10,587 nucleotides of DNA from an uncultured Coriobacteriaceae bacterium (GTDB lineage: Bacteria; Actinomycetota; Coriobacteriia; Coriobacteriales; Eggerthellaceae). The DNA lies in the NCBI GenBank assembly GCA_900552365.1, contig URZP01000050.1:1-10587 (forward strand). Direction: 5' to 3'. Positions 1 to 5,948 of this stretch are shown here, piece after piece. The translations under genes and the position numbers were made by a program. Under the pieces are notes generated by a model that saw only the letters and a list, made by a program, of their open reading frames with translations, did not search any database and was not told the DNA's origin. How positions within the stretch are numbered: the stretch's first letter is position 1; every line of letters starts with the position of its first letter.

Positions 1-188
1 CCGTCGCCTCCGGACACCACGACGGCGTCGAATGTTTCAGCGCCGTGCACGAGCGTGGCGGCGTCTGTTGACCCGTCGGTGGTTCGAATGCAGATCTCGT
101 CGCCGTCCTGGGCCGCGAGTCGTGCGAAATCGTAAATCGACCCGTCGCGTAGGCCGGAAGATGCGTTGTTCACGATGAGCAGTTTCAC
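1..188 (-). CDS. Diacylglycerol/lipid kinase family protein, N-terminal fragment (runs off the left edge)
   Basis: Reading the minus strand from a GTG at 188 gives 62 full codons plus two bases before the window ends. The product starts MKLLIVNNASSG and reaches VVVSGGDG at the edge. An N-terminal beta strand followed by an N-x-x-SG turn, then about 45 residues later a hydrophobic strand ending in GGDG, is the layout of the diacylglycerol kinase catalytic domain (DgkB/YegS/BmrU type), in which GGDG(T) binds the ATP phosphates. The start is supported by GGAAGGGAG at 193-201 on the minus strand, about 5 bases upstream. Members phosphorylate diacylglycerol, sphingosine-like or related lipids at the membrane; the substrate cannot be read from this fragment. 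Another GGDG family such as NAD kinase is less likely because the N-x-x-SG start fits lipid kinases better. The gene is divergent from rnd. Confidence 0.78.
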   Translation of the reverse strand, partial: MKLLIVNNASSGLRDGSIYDFARLAAQDGDEICIRTTDGSTDAATLVHGAETFDAVVVSGGD

Positions 189-212
189 AGTTCTCCCTTC
201 CGCTGTTATCAT
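184..212 (+). promoter_or_regulatory. Candidate sigma-70-type promoter for rnd
   Basis: A -35-like TTCACA (184-189) and a -10-like TATCAT (207-212) are separated by exactly 17 bases. Each matches the consensus at five of six positions. Transcription would start near 219-220 and leave a leader of about 85 bases before rnd. The -35 box overlaps the GTG start codon of the divergent lipid kinase gene (186-188), so the two genes would share control DNA. This rests on consensus matching only. Confidence 0.42.
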
Positions 213-288
213 GGTACACCAGTGAAGATGGGGGCTTGGTAACGCCTCGGTCACACAATGGCCGGGCTCAGCAGCCCTCAAGCAATGT

Positions 289-294
289 TAGGAA
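289..294 (+). promoter_or_regulatory. Ribosome binding site that decides the rnd start
   Basis: TAGGAA at 289-294 directly abuts an ATG at 295, which leaves no spacer. It lies 9 bases ahead of the in-frame ATG at 304. Normal SD spacing therefore favours 304, which shortens the protein by three residues. No other purine-rich run lies nearby. A small hairpin (GGGCT 264-268 with AGCCC 273-277) sits upstream and does not cover this site. Confidence 0.6.
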
Positions 295-303
295 ATGCAC
301 TCA

Positions 304-1461
304 ATGTATATAGACAGCCAGAAGGCTTTTGACGCGTATGTCGACTCCATTGCGGGTGCTCGCGTTTTGGCGATCGATACCGAGTTTCTTCGCGAGAAAA
401 CGTACTACGCGACGCTGTGCCTTTTGCAGCTGAACGCCGATGGCAAAGTTGCGGTCGTCGATCCGTTCAAGGTTGATATCTCCATTTTGAAGCCCATTCT
501 TTTGGATGAGTCCACCATGAAGCTCTTCCATGCGGGGCGTCAGGATATCGAGATCATCCTGCATGAGATCGGTTGTGTTCCTGCCCCGATTTTCGATACG
601 CAGGTTGCCGCCGCTTTGACGGGGCAAACCCAGCAGGTCGGATACGGTCCGCTCGTTCATTCCCTGTGCGGGGTCAAAATCGCCAAGGCCGATTCATTCA
701 CCGATTGGTCGCAGCGCCCTTTGACTGAATCGCAGATCCAATACGCAGCGGAAGATGTCATCTACCTTCCCGAGATGTACGACCGTATGTGCGCCCTTCT
801 TAAGAAGAAAGGCCGCTTGGGCTGGCTCGCCAACGATTTCGCGGAGCTTTCCAGCATCGAGCATTACGTGGTCGACGAGCGCGAGCGTTATCGCAAGCTC
901 AAACACGTTTCGCAGCTCACGCGTCGCCAGATGGCTGCCGCACGCGAGATGGCTGCTTGGCGCGAGCTTCAGGCGCAATCGCGCAACATTCCTCGCAAGT
1001 GGGTTCTTTCAGACGAGCAGATCGTCGAGGCCTGCAAGCGAGAGCCCCGCTCGATCGATGACTTGTTCATGGTGCGCGGTATGCGAGAGAAGCTTCCCAC
1101 GGCGGACGCGCGTGTCGTCATCCAGCTTGTTCGTTCGGCGCTCGACGCGTCGCCCGATACGTGGCCTGAAGTTGACAGGTGCAGCAAAAACGAGCCGAAC
1201 GTCGACGTGCAGGTTGATTTGATGACGGCAATCGTGCGCAAACGCTCAAAGCAGAATGATATCGCGTTTCAGACGCTCGCAAGCCATTCTGAGCTTCAAG
1301 ATATTGCTCGAGGCCATTACGAGGATGTCGAGCTTCTTCGCGGCTGGCGTCGCGAGATCGTGGGCGAGGAACTGCTGGCCCTTATGCGCGGCGAGCTTTC
1401 CCTTTCGATTAAAAACGGCCGCGTGCGCGTGACCAATCTTCTGAAAAAGGAAGATAGGTAG
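304..1461 (+). CDS. rnd: Ribonuclease D (DEDDy 3'-5' exoribonuclease with HRDC domain)
   Basis: This 385-residue protein is close in length to E. coli RNase D (375). It removes nucleotides from RNA 3' ends, classically maturing tRNA and other small stable RNAs, in the cytoplasm. The exonuclease domain fills about residues 1-170. Exo I is LAIDTEF with D25 and E27. Exo II is FHAGRQDIE with D81. Exo III is QYAAEDV with Y147 and D151. All four acidic metal ligands and the DEDDy tyrosine are present with family spacing. A helical HRDC domain, which helps bind RNA, covers roughly 205-285 (LTRRQMAAAREMAAWRE onward), followed by a second helical region. The start at 304 is chosen by SD spacing; an upstream ATG at 295 is possible. 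The gene is divergent from the lipid kinase, and about 160 bases separate it from the metallopeptidase. No convincing terminator follows it. Confidence 0.93.
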   Translation: MYIDSQKAFDAYVDSIAGARVLAIDTEFLREKTYYATLCLLQLNADGKVAVVDPFKVDISILKPILLDESTMKLFHAGRQDIEIILHEIGCVPAPIFDTQVAAALTGQTQQVGYGPLVHSLCGVKIAKADSFTDWSQRPLTESQIQYAAEDVIYLPEMYDRMCALLKKKGRLGWLANDFAELSSIEHYVVDERERYRKLKHVSQLTRRQMAAAREMAAWRELQAQSRNIPRKWVLSDEQIVEACKREPRSIDDLFMVRGMREKLPTADARVVIQLVRSALDASPDTWPEVDRCSKNEPNVDVQVDLMTAIVRKRSKQNDIAFQTLASHSELQDIARGHYEDVELLRGWRREIVGEELLALMRGELSLSIKNGRVRVTNLLKKEDR

Positions 1462-1572
1462 TTCACCTAGGCTCGCTTCGGCTTCGGGATGGGTTGTGAT
1501 TTGCGGTTCTGAGGATTTGTTTACGAATGGCTTTCGCTTGCGCGCGGCGCATCGTAGCGGGGTCCTTTCGGA

Positions 1573-1578
1573 TATAAT
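1573..1578 (+). promoter_or_regulatory. Candidate -10 element (TATAAT) ahead of the metallopeptidase-xseAB unit
   Basis: A perfect TATAAT lies 45 bases before the GTG at 1623, within the 161-base gap after rnd. The SD AAGGAG (1609-1614) follows, with an 8-base spacer to the GTG. At spacers of 16-19 bases I see no acceptable -35, and no TG extension precedes the hexamer. It may be a weak or activator-dependent promoter, or chance. If real, it would drive the metallopeptidase, xseA, xseB and the HIT gene independently of rnd. Confidence 0.4.
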
Positions 1579-1622
1579 GCGAATATCTGTTCGGGTTTTC
1601 TATTGAACAAGGAGTTATCGAC

Positions 1623-2279
1623 GTGAGCTACTTGACGCTTGTTATTCTTACTTTGGTCATCGGCATGGGTGCGCAGTGGCTGGTTAACAGCCGCTTGAAG
1701 AAATATCAGCGCGTTCCCGTGTCGAATATGATGACCGGCGCCGAAGCAGCTCGTCAGATGCTCGCGTATTATGGCATTCAGGGCGTCCACGTTGGTCGCG
1801 GCGCGGAAGGTCAGGACTTCTTCGACCCGCGCAACAATTCCATCACGCTGTCGCCCAGTGTTTTCGATGGTCGTTCGGTCACCGCGCTGGCAACTGCCTG
1901 CCACGAGTGCGGTCATGCATATCAGTACGCGCAGAACTACACTCCCATGCGCATTCGCACGGCAATCGTCCCTGCGGTTAACCTTGCTTCCAACGCTTGG
2001 GTTTTTATCCTGATGATTGGCACCATGCTCAATCTTGCCGGTTTGGTCGACCTTGCCATCATCGTTTATGCCGTGGTGGTCCTGTTCTCCTTGGTCACGC
2101 TTCCTGTCGAATTCGATGCTTCCCATAGGGGCCTTGGCTACATGCAAACCATCGGTCTGCCTGCGGGTGAAATCGCGGGTTCGCGCTCGGTTCTTACCGC
2201 ATGTGCTCTTACGTACGTTGCCGCGGCTCTCACGTCCATCCTTCAGCTTGTCTGGCTTCTTGGCCAGCGCGAAGACTAA
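1623..2279 (+). CDS. Membrane-bound neutral zinc metallopeptidase, YugP-like (Zn_peptidase_2 family)
   Basis: This 218-residue protein is near the usual length of the YugP family. Residues 91-100 contain HECGH, with H94, E95 and H98 as zinc ligands and catalytic glutamate. The conserved PVEFDAS segment (161-167) probably supplies the third ligand through E163, as in other membrane HExxH peptidases. Hydrophobic segments at about 3-20, 114-136, 141-160 and 192-213 predict an integral membrane protein, so it should act at the inner face or within the membrane. The substrate is not known for the family; a role in membrane protein quality control is only an analogy with HtpX. The start is GTG with AAGGAG 8 bases upstream. 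The stop codon overlaps the SD of xseA, so the two genes are likely cotranscribed and translationally coupled. There is no obvious functional link to exonuclease VII. Confidence 0.88.
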   Translation: MSYLTLVILTLVIGMGAQWLVNSRLKKYQRVPVSNMMTGAEAARQMLAYYGIQGVHVGRGAEGQDFFDPRNNSITLSPSVFDGRSVTALATACHECGHAYQYAQNYTPMRIRTAIVPAVNLASNAWVFILMIGTMLNLAGLVDLAIIVYAVVVLFSLVTLPVEFDASHRGLGYMQTIGLPAGEIAGSRSVLTACALTYVAAALTSILQLVWLLGQRED

Positions 2280-2288
2280 GGAACCGCG

Positions 2289-3680
2289 ATGGCGTTTCTT
2301 GGCGTCGATCCCTTGCTGGAAGACCCCATCGCTTCGTTGACGCAGCAGTCTTCTGGGGCGATGTCGGTCACGGCGGCAATGAACCTTGCAAAGGGCGCCC
2401 TCGAGTCCGTCACGGTCACGGTTGTCGGCGAGGTCTCCGAGGTTTCGGTCAAGCCCGGGTACAAGGCTGCGTATTTCACGGTCAAGGACAGGGCGTCCAG
2501 CTTGCCGTGCATGATGTGGAACAACCGTTACAAGGCATCGGGCGTTGCCCTTCAGGTGGGGCAACTGGTGCAGTTGACAGGTCGCTTCACCATGTACACG
2601 GCGAAGGGCCGCATGAATTTCGACGTCTTCAACGTTTCGCTGGCCGGTGAAGGTAACCTACGCTTGCAGGTGGCTAATCTAGCCAAGAAGCTGCAGGCAG
2701 AAGGTTTAACCGACCGAGCACGCAAGCGTCCTCTTCCGCAGTTCCCATCTAAAATCGGCGTGGTCACTTCACCGCGCGGCGCGGCCGTTCATGACGTGCT
2801 CCGCACGCTGCGTAGGCGCTACCCGTTGGCCGAGGTGTTCGTGGCGGGCGTTCCTGTCGAGGGGCCCAATGCCGCGCGCAGCATCGTCGATGGCATCAAG
2901 TGCGTCTACGACGTTGGTGTCGAGGTCATTCTGGTCGTTCGTGGCGGCGGCTCGTTCGAAGATCTTATGCCCTTCAATGACGAACGCTTGGCTCGCACCA
3001 TCGCTGCATGCCCTACACCTATCGTCACGGGCATCGGCCATGAGCCCGACACGTCCATCGCCGATATGGTGTCCGATTTCCGCGCTTCAACTCCTACGGC
3101 TGCCGCGGAAGCGGCAAGCCCATCTCGTGAAGAGCTTGAGTCGATTCTGTCTTCTGGCGCTCAGTCGATGTGTTCAGCGCTTTCTCGTCGTTTGTCTCGC
3201 GAAGCCGCGTGGGTGGATTCCGTCTCATCGCGGCCTTTGTTCACGGACGATATGTATCTTACGGGCGTTTTAGCGCAAACGCTCGATTTCAAGGCCGATA
3301 GGCTTGCGCGGGCCATTCCCGTTGGCATCAGCCGTGACGCATCGGCGTTATCTCATGCTCGAGCTAGGCTTGCGGGTGTGTTGCCGCTAATGATGGCGTC
3401 CAAGTCGTCTTCACTTGACAAGCTGGCATTGCGCTTGAGGCGGGACGGCGCATCGATTACGAATCAGTTTGAAAACGACCTGTCGCTTAAAGCGGCGCGC
3501 CTTGACGACTTGTCGCCGCTTCGCACGCTCGCACGTGGTTACGCCATTGCTCGCGATTCGAAAGGCGCGGTTGTCAAGTCAGTGAAAGGCGTCAATGCGT
3601 CGCAGTCGCTTGATGTGATGGTTTCCGACGGCGTCATTGCATGTCAGGTGGTTGGAACTACTTCTGCAGTAACTGGTTAA
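2289..3680 (+). CDS. xseA: Exodeoxyribonuclease VII large subunit
   Basis: This 463-residue catalytic subunit of exonuclease VII, with XseB, degrades single-stranded DNA from both ends to short oligonucleotides and serves in mismatch repair and damage tolerance. An N-terminal OB fold covers about 25-125 (VVGEVSEVS, YFTVKD, GRFTMY). The catalytic domain follows with VVTSPRGAAVHDVL, VVRGGGSFEDLMPFND, and TGIGHEPDTSIAD then STPTAAAE. D169, R218, H251 and D254 match the spacing of the residues reported as essential in E. coli XseA (D155, R205, H238, D241). A long helical XseB-binding region follows, closed by SPLRTLARGYAI. The SD AAGGA (2278-2282) overlaps the preceding stop codon and lies 6 bases before the ATG, supporting this start. 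An in-frame ATG at 2361 (residue 25) aligns better with typical N-termini but has a poor SD. xseB follows after 44 bases. Confidence 0.96.
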   Translation: MAFLGVDPLLEDPIASLTQQSSGAMSVTAAMNLAKGALESVTVTVVGEVSEVSVKPGYKAAYFTVKDRASSLPCMMWNNRYKASGVALQVGQLVQLTGRFTMYTAKGRMNFDVFNVSLAGEGNLRLQVANLAKKLQAEGLTDRARKRPLPQFPSKIGVVTSPRGAAVHDVLRTLRRRYPLAEVFVAGVPVEGPNAARSIVDGIKCVYDVGVEVILVVRGGGSFEDLMPFNDERLARTIAACPTPIVTGIGHEPDTSIADMVSDFRASTPTAAAEAASPSREELESILSSGAQSMCSALSRRLSREAAWVDSVSSRPLFTDDMYLTGVLAQTLDFKADRLARAIPVGISRDASALSHARARLAGVLPLMMASKSSSLDKLALRLRRDGASITNQFENDLSLKAARLDDLSPLRTLARGYAIARDSKGAVVKSVKGVNASQSLDVMVSDGVIACQVVGTTSAVTG

Positions 3681-3684
3681 TACA

Positions 3685-3706
3685 CAGGTCGCTGAAGCGA
3701 AACCTG
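3685..3706 (+). promoter_or_regulatory. Hairpin in the xseA-xseB gap, immediately upstream of the xseB SD
   Basis: CAGGT (3685-3689) pairs with ACCTG (3702-3706). The inner CGC (3690-3692) pairs with GCG (3697-3699) around a TGAA loop, leaving a two-base AA bulge (3700-3701). The structure ends 4 bases before the SD AAGGAAGG (3711-3718). There is no U tract, so it is not a terminator. It could influence xseB translation or mark an RNA processing site; it could also be chance. Confidence 0.35.
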
Positions 3707-3724
3707 CTGAAAGGAAGGCATACG

Positions 3725-3979
3725 ATGGAAGATCAGAAGCAGATCGAGGAAATGACGTTCCGCGAGATGATGGATGAGCTTGACGGCATCGTCAACGTGC
3801 TTGAAAGCAATACGCTTGAGCTTGAGGACAGCCTGAAAAGCTATGAGCGTGGAATCGTTTTGATGCGTACGCTCAAAGAGCGCCTGAGCGACGCACAGCA
3901 GAAGGTGAACGTGCTGATGGGTGAGCTGTCCGGTGAAGAAGACGACGCGGTTCGCGACACCACGCTGTCTAAGGCGTAA
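3725..3979 (+). CDS. xseB: Exodeoxyribonuclease VII small subunit
   Basis: This 84-residue, very acidic helical protein matches the small subunit, about 80 residues in E. coli. Several XseB copies wrap each XseA and are needed for activity; excess XseA alone is toxic in E. coli. The signature TFREMMDELDGIVNVLES and LELEDSLKSYERG (about residues 11-44) form the two antiparallel helices of the Exonuc_VII_S domain. A third helical stretch and a charged, probably disordered tail follow. The ATG at 3725 has a strong SD, AAGGAAGG, 6 bases upstream. An open reading frame extends upstream into the end of xseA, but starting there would disagree with both the SD and the family length. The gene sits directly after xseA in the classic pairing. 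Confidence 0.95.
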   Translation: MEDQKQIEEMTFREMMDELDGIVNVLESNTLELEDSLKSYERGIVLMRTLKERLSDAQQKVNVLMGELSGEEDDAVRDTTLSKA

Positions 3980-4000
3980 GAATTCGCTCGGCGGTTAGTT

Positions 4001-4020
4001 CCTGAAGTCTCTACTTCTGG
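4001..4020 (+). promoter_or_regulatory. Imperfect hairpin in the xseB-HIT gap
   Basis: CCTGAAGT (4001-4008) and ACTTCTGG (4013-4020) pair at seven of eight positions around a CTCT loop. The following bases, TTCAACA, make a poor U tract, so terminator activity would be weak. The structure ends 6 bases before the strong SD AAGGAGG (4027-4033) of the HIT gene. It may be a leaky attenuator, an RNA processing or stability element, or chance. Confidence 0.3.
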
Positions 4021-4037
4021 TTCAACAAGGAGGAATC

Positions 4038-4391
4038 ATGATCAAAGACGATTGCATTTTCTGCTCAATTGCCAACGGCAAGATCCCGACGGGCGTTGTT
4101 TATGAGGACGACGTGGTGATGGCGTTCGAGGACGCCAACCCTCAAATGCCCGTTCATGTGCTGATCGTCCCTAAGCAGCATTTCGATAACATCGGAGACA
4201 ACATCCCCGAAGACATCCTTGGCCATATGTTTGCAACTGTTAAAAAGGTTGCCGATATCAAGGGCATTGCCCAGGGCGGTTACCGCGTTTTGGTCAATAC
4301 GGGCGATGACGCCGGTCAAGTGGTGCACCACGTGCATGTTCACGTGCTTGGAGGTGCTCCGATGAACGATGGCAATCCTTCCGCAAGGTAA
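4038..4391 (+). CDS. HIT family protein (histidine triad nucleotide-binding hydrolase, HinT-like)
   Basis: This small cytoplasmic protein of 117 residues is typical for bacterial Hint-branch proteins, which hydrolyse nucleoside phosphoramidates and related AMP conjugates. The C-terminal triad HHVHVHVLGG includes H98, H100 and H102; the middle one, H100, corresponds to the residue that attacks the alpha-phosphate and becomes adenylylated. N-terminal CIFC (C6, C9) together with H48 and H98 could form the structural zinc site found in some family members. FEDANPQMPVHVLIVPK (30-46) is the conserved beta-strand region. The start is an ATG with a near-perfect SD, AAGGAGG, 4 bases upstream. It lies 58 bases after xseB in the same direction and is probably cotranscribed. 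No physiological partner is evident from the neighbours, and the natural substrate is uncertain. Confidence 0.93.
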   Translation: MIKDDCIFCSIANGKIPTGVVYEDDVVMAFEDANPQMPVHVLIVPKQHFDNIGDNIPEDILGHMFATVKKVADIKGIAQGGYRVLVNTGDDAGQVVHHVHVHVLGGAPMNDGNPSAR

Positions 4392-4415
4392 GGAAACCCG
4401 TTTGCCGAACACGCT

Positions 4416-4453
4416 CATGCTCGCAGGAGGCATGTTTTACCGCGCGGGTAAAA
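4416..4453 (+). promoter_or_regulatory. Two adjacent inverted repeats in the HIT-ackA gap
   Basis: CATGC (4416-4420) pairs with GCATG (4430-4434) and is followed by TTTT, resembling a short, weak terminator for the HIT gene. Those Ts begin a second, perfect repeat: TTTTACC (4435-4441), GCGCG spacer, GGTAAAA (4447-4453). The right arm overlaps a possible -10 (TAAAAT, 4449-4454) about 35 bases before ackA, but I see no -35 at the right distance. The second repeat could be an operator for ackA or an RNA hairpin. Seven-base arms with a short spacer do occur by chance, so this is tentative. Confidence 0.33.
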
Positions 4454-4489
4454 TATGGCTTTGACCTGTACTCTATTTAGGGGGAGTCC

Positions 4490-5734
4490 GTGAACGTACT
4501 CGTAATCAATGCGGGGTCGTCGTCTTTGAAATACCAGCTCATTAACGTTGAGCAGCAGAAAGTCCTTGCAAAAGGCCTTTGCGACCGCGTCGGTTCCGAT
4601 GCTTCCACTCATAAGCACGGGGTCGACGATAACGAAGTTGAGATCAGCACGCCCATGGCTGACCATAGTCAAGCGATCGATATCGTTTTGAAAACCCTCA
4701 TCCAGGGCGAGAATGCGCCTATCAAGTCGCTTGACGACATCGACGCAGTGGGACACCGTATCGTCCAGGGCGGTAAGTATTTCAGCCAGTCAACCCTTAT
4801 CGACGATGACGTCATCGATAAGATCGACGAGCTGGCCGAGCTCGCTCCCTTGCACAACAAAGCAGCTCTTATGGGTATTCAGGCCTGTCGCGATAAGATG
4901 CCCGGTGTTCCTATGGTGGCGGTTTTCGACACGTCTTTTTTTCAGACGCTGCCGCCGAAGGCTTATATGTACGCTCTTCCGTACGAGTTGTATGAAAAGT
5001 ACGGCATTCGTAAATATGGTGCACATGGAACATCGCATCGCTATATTTCCGAGCGTGCTGCTGTTGCGTTGGGCGAGTCTTTGTACGACCTCAAGATGAT
5101 CACCTGCCATTTGGGTAACGGCTGTTCGGTTTCGGCAATCGACCACGGCGTTGCCGTCGACACCTCCATGGGCATGACGCCGCTTGACGGTCTTATGATG
5201 GGCACGCGCTGCGGCTCAATCGACCCGGCCATCGTGCCGTTCCTTATGGAGCATGAGGGAATGACCCCCTCCGAGGTTGAGAACCTCATGAACAAGAAAT
5301 CTGGTCTTCTGGGCATCACGGGCGTCAGCAACGATCTTCGTTCGGTGCGTGAGGAAGCCGAAAAGGGCAATGAGCGAGCTATGCTCGCATACGAGATGTA
5401 CTCCAATTCCGTGAAGAAGTACATCGGGCAGTACATCGCCGTCATGGGCGGCGTCGATGCCATTGTTTTGGCCGGCGGCGTAGGCGAAAACGACCCGAAA
5501 ATGCGTCGCATGATCTTCGCCGGCTTGCAGACCATGGGCATCATTCTCGACCTGAAGGCGAACTCTGCGAAGGAGCGCGGCGAGCGTGAGATCTCATCTT
5601 TCCGTTCTGACGTGCGCATCGTCATTATTCCGACCGATGAGGAATACATGATCGCTCGTGATACGTTCGAGATCGTTCACGACAAGATCGGTGAGGGCGG
5701 CGTTCGCGACGAGTTCTCGATCATCAGCGCCTAG
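4490..5734 (+). CDS. ackA: Acetate kinase
   Basis: AckA transfers phosphate between acetyl phosphate and ADP, forming acetate and ATP: the energy-yielding last step of acetate fermentation, or the reverse for acetate activation. The 414-residue length is slightly above the usual 395-410. Motifs appear in order: NAGSSSLKY (7-15), GHRIVQGG with R90, VFDTSFFQTLP with D147, YGAHGTSH with H179, HLGNGCS with H207, TPLDGLMMGTRCG with R240, GGVGEN near the C-terminal third, and TDEEYMIARDT with E384/E385. These correspond to the Methanosarcina catalytic residues R91, D148, H180, H208, R241 and E384. The start is GTG with AGGGGGAG just upstream; the spacer is short (3-5 bases). A strong terminator follows the stop. 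Its partner pta lies next door but on the opposite strand, so the two are not in one operon. Confidence 0.97.
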   Translation: MNVLVINAGSSSLKYQLINVEQQKVLAKGLCDRVGSDASTHKHGVDDNEVEISTPMADHSQAIDIVLKTLIQGENAPIKSLDDIDAVGHRIVQGGKYFSQSTLIDDDVIDKIDELAELAPLHNKAALMGIQACRDKMPGVPMVAVFDTSFFQTLPPKAYMYALPYELYEKYGIRKYGAHGTSHRYISERAAVALGESLYDLKMITCHLGNGCSVSAIDHGVAVDTSMGMTPLDGLMMGTRCGSIDPAIVPFLMEHEGMTPSEVENLMNKKSGLLGITGVSNDLRSVREEAEKGNERAMLAYEMYSNSVKKYIGQYIAVMGGVDAIVLAGGVGENDPKMRRMIFAGLQTMGIILDLKANSAKERGEREISSFRSDVRIVIIPTDEEYMIARDTFEIVHDKIGEGGVRDEFSIISA

Positions 5735-5785
5735 TCTAAGTTAATTTGCGTTTTACGCAGGTTTGTTAAAGCTAGCGATAAAAGG

Positions 5786-5817
5786 AAGGCCATCCGCTCA
5801 AGAACGGATGGCCTTTT
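5786..5817 (+). terminator. Strong intrinsic terminator after ackA
   Basis: Eleven perfect base pairs, AAGGCCATCCG (5786-5796) with CGGATGGCCTT (5805-5815), close an eight-base loop and run into TTTT. It lies about 50 bases after the ackA stop. On the opposite strand the same hairpin is followed by CCTTTTATC, so it may also stop transcripts coming from pta. Confidence 0.88.
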
Positions 5818-5859
5818 GCTGCTTGTCAGATTGCCCTGGTTTACGTGCCTGTCCCTCGC

Positions 5860-5895
5860 AAAAAAGCAAGCTCCCAACTGATCATTTCAGTTGGG
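5860..5895 (-). terminator. Probable terminator for pta (minus strand)
   Basis: A perfect nine-pair stem, CCCAACTGA (5873-5881) with TCAGTTGGG (5887-5895), has a five-base loop. Read on the minus strand it lies 54 bases past the pta stop and is followed by AGCTTGC and then six Ts (plus-strand A run 5860-5865). The seven-base gap between stem and T run is longer than ideal. If inefficient, the larger hairpin at 5786-5815 could serve as backup. Confidence 0.55.
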
Positions 5896-5948
5896 CGTTG
5901 ATGCAGCAAAGCGGGATGTTCTTAAGCGAACCGATTCGATTGAATCGT

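Noticed and set aside
1521..2564. A long minus-strand open frame of 347 codons opposite the metallopeptidase and the start of xseA.
   Set aside because: It is basic and low in recognisable motifs, and it lies antisense to two genes with clear family signatures. It is a by-product of GC-rich codon bias.
4797..4821. A 14-base perfect palindrome CGATGACGTCATCG (4804-4817) overlapping a 7-base inverted repeat TTATCGA/TCGATAA inside ackA.
   Set aside because: It lies within a well-conserved coding region rich in GAC, GAT, GTC and ATC codons, which readily form palindromes. About one palindrome of this length is expected by chance in a window this size.
5932..5947. A CGATTC/GAATCG inverted repeat just before the pta stop, followed on the plus strand by TTTATTT.
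   Set aside because: The stem is only six pairs and AT-leaning, and it sits beyond a far stronger ackA terminator, so there is no need for it as a terminator. On the pta strand it has no T run.
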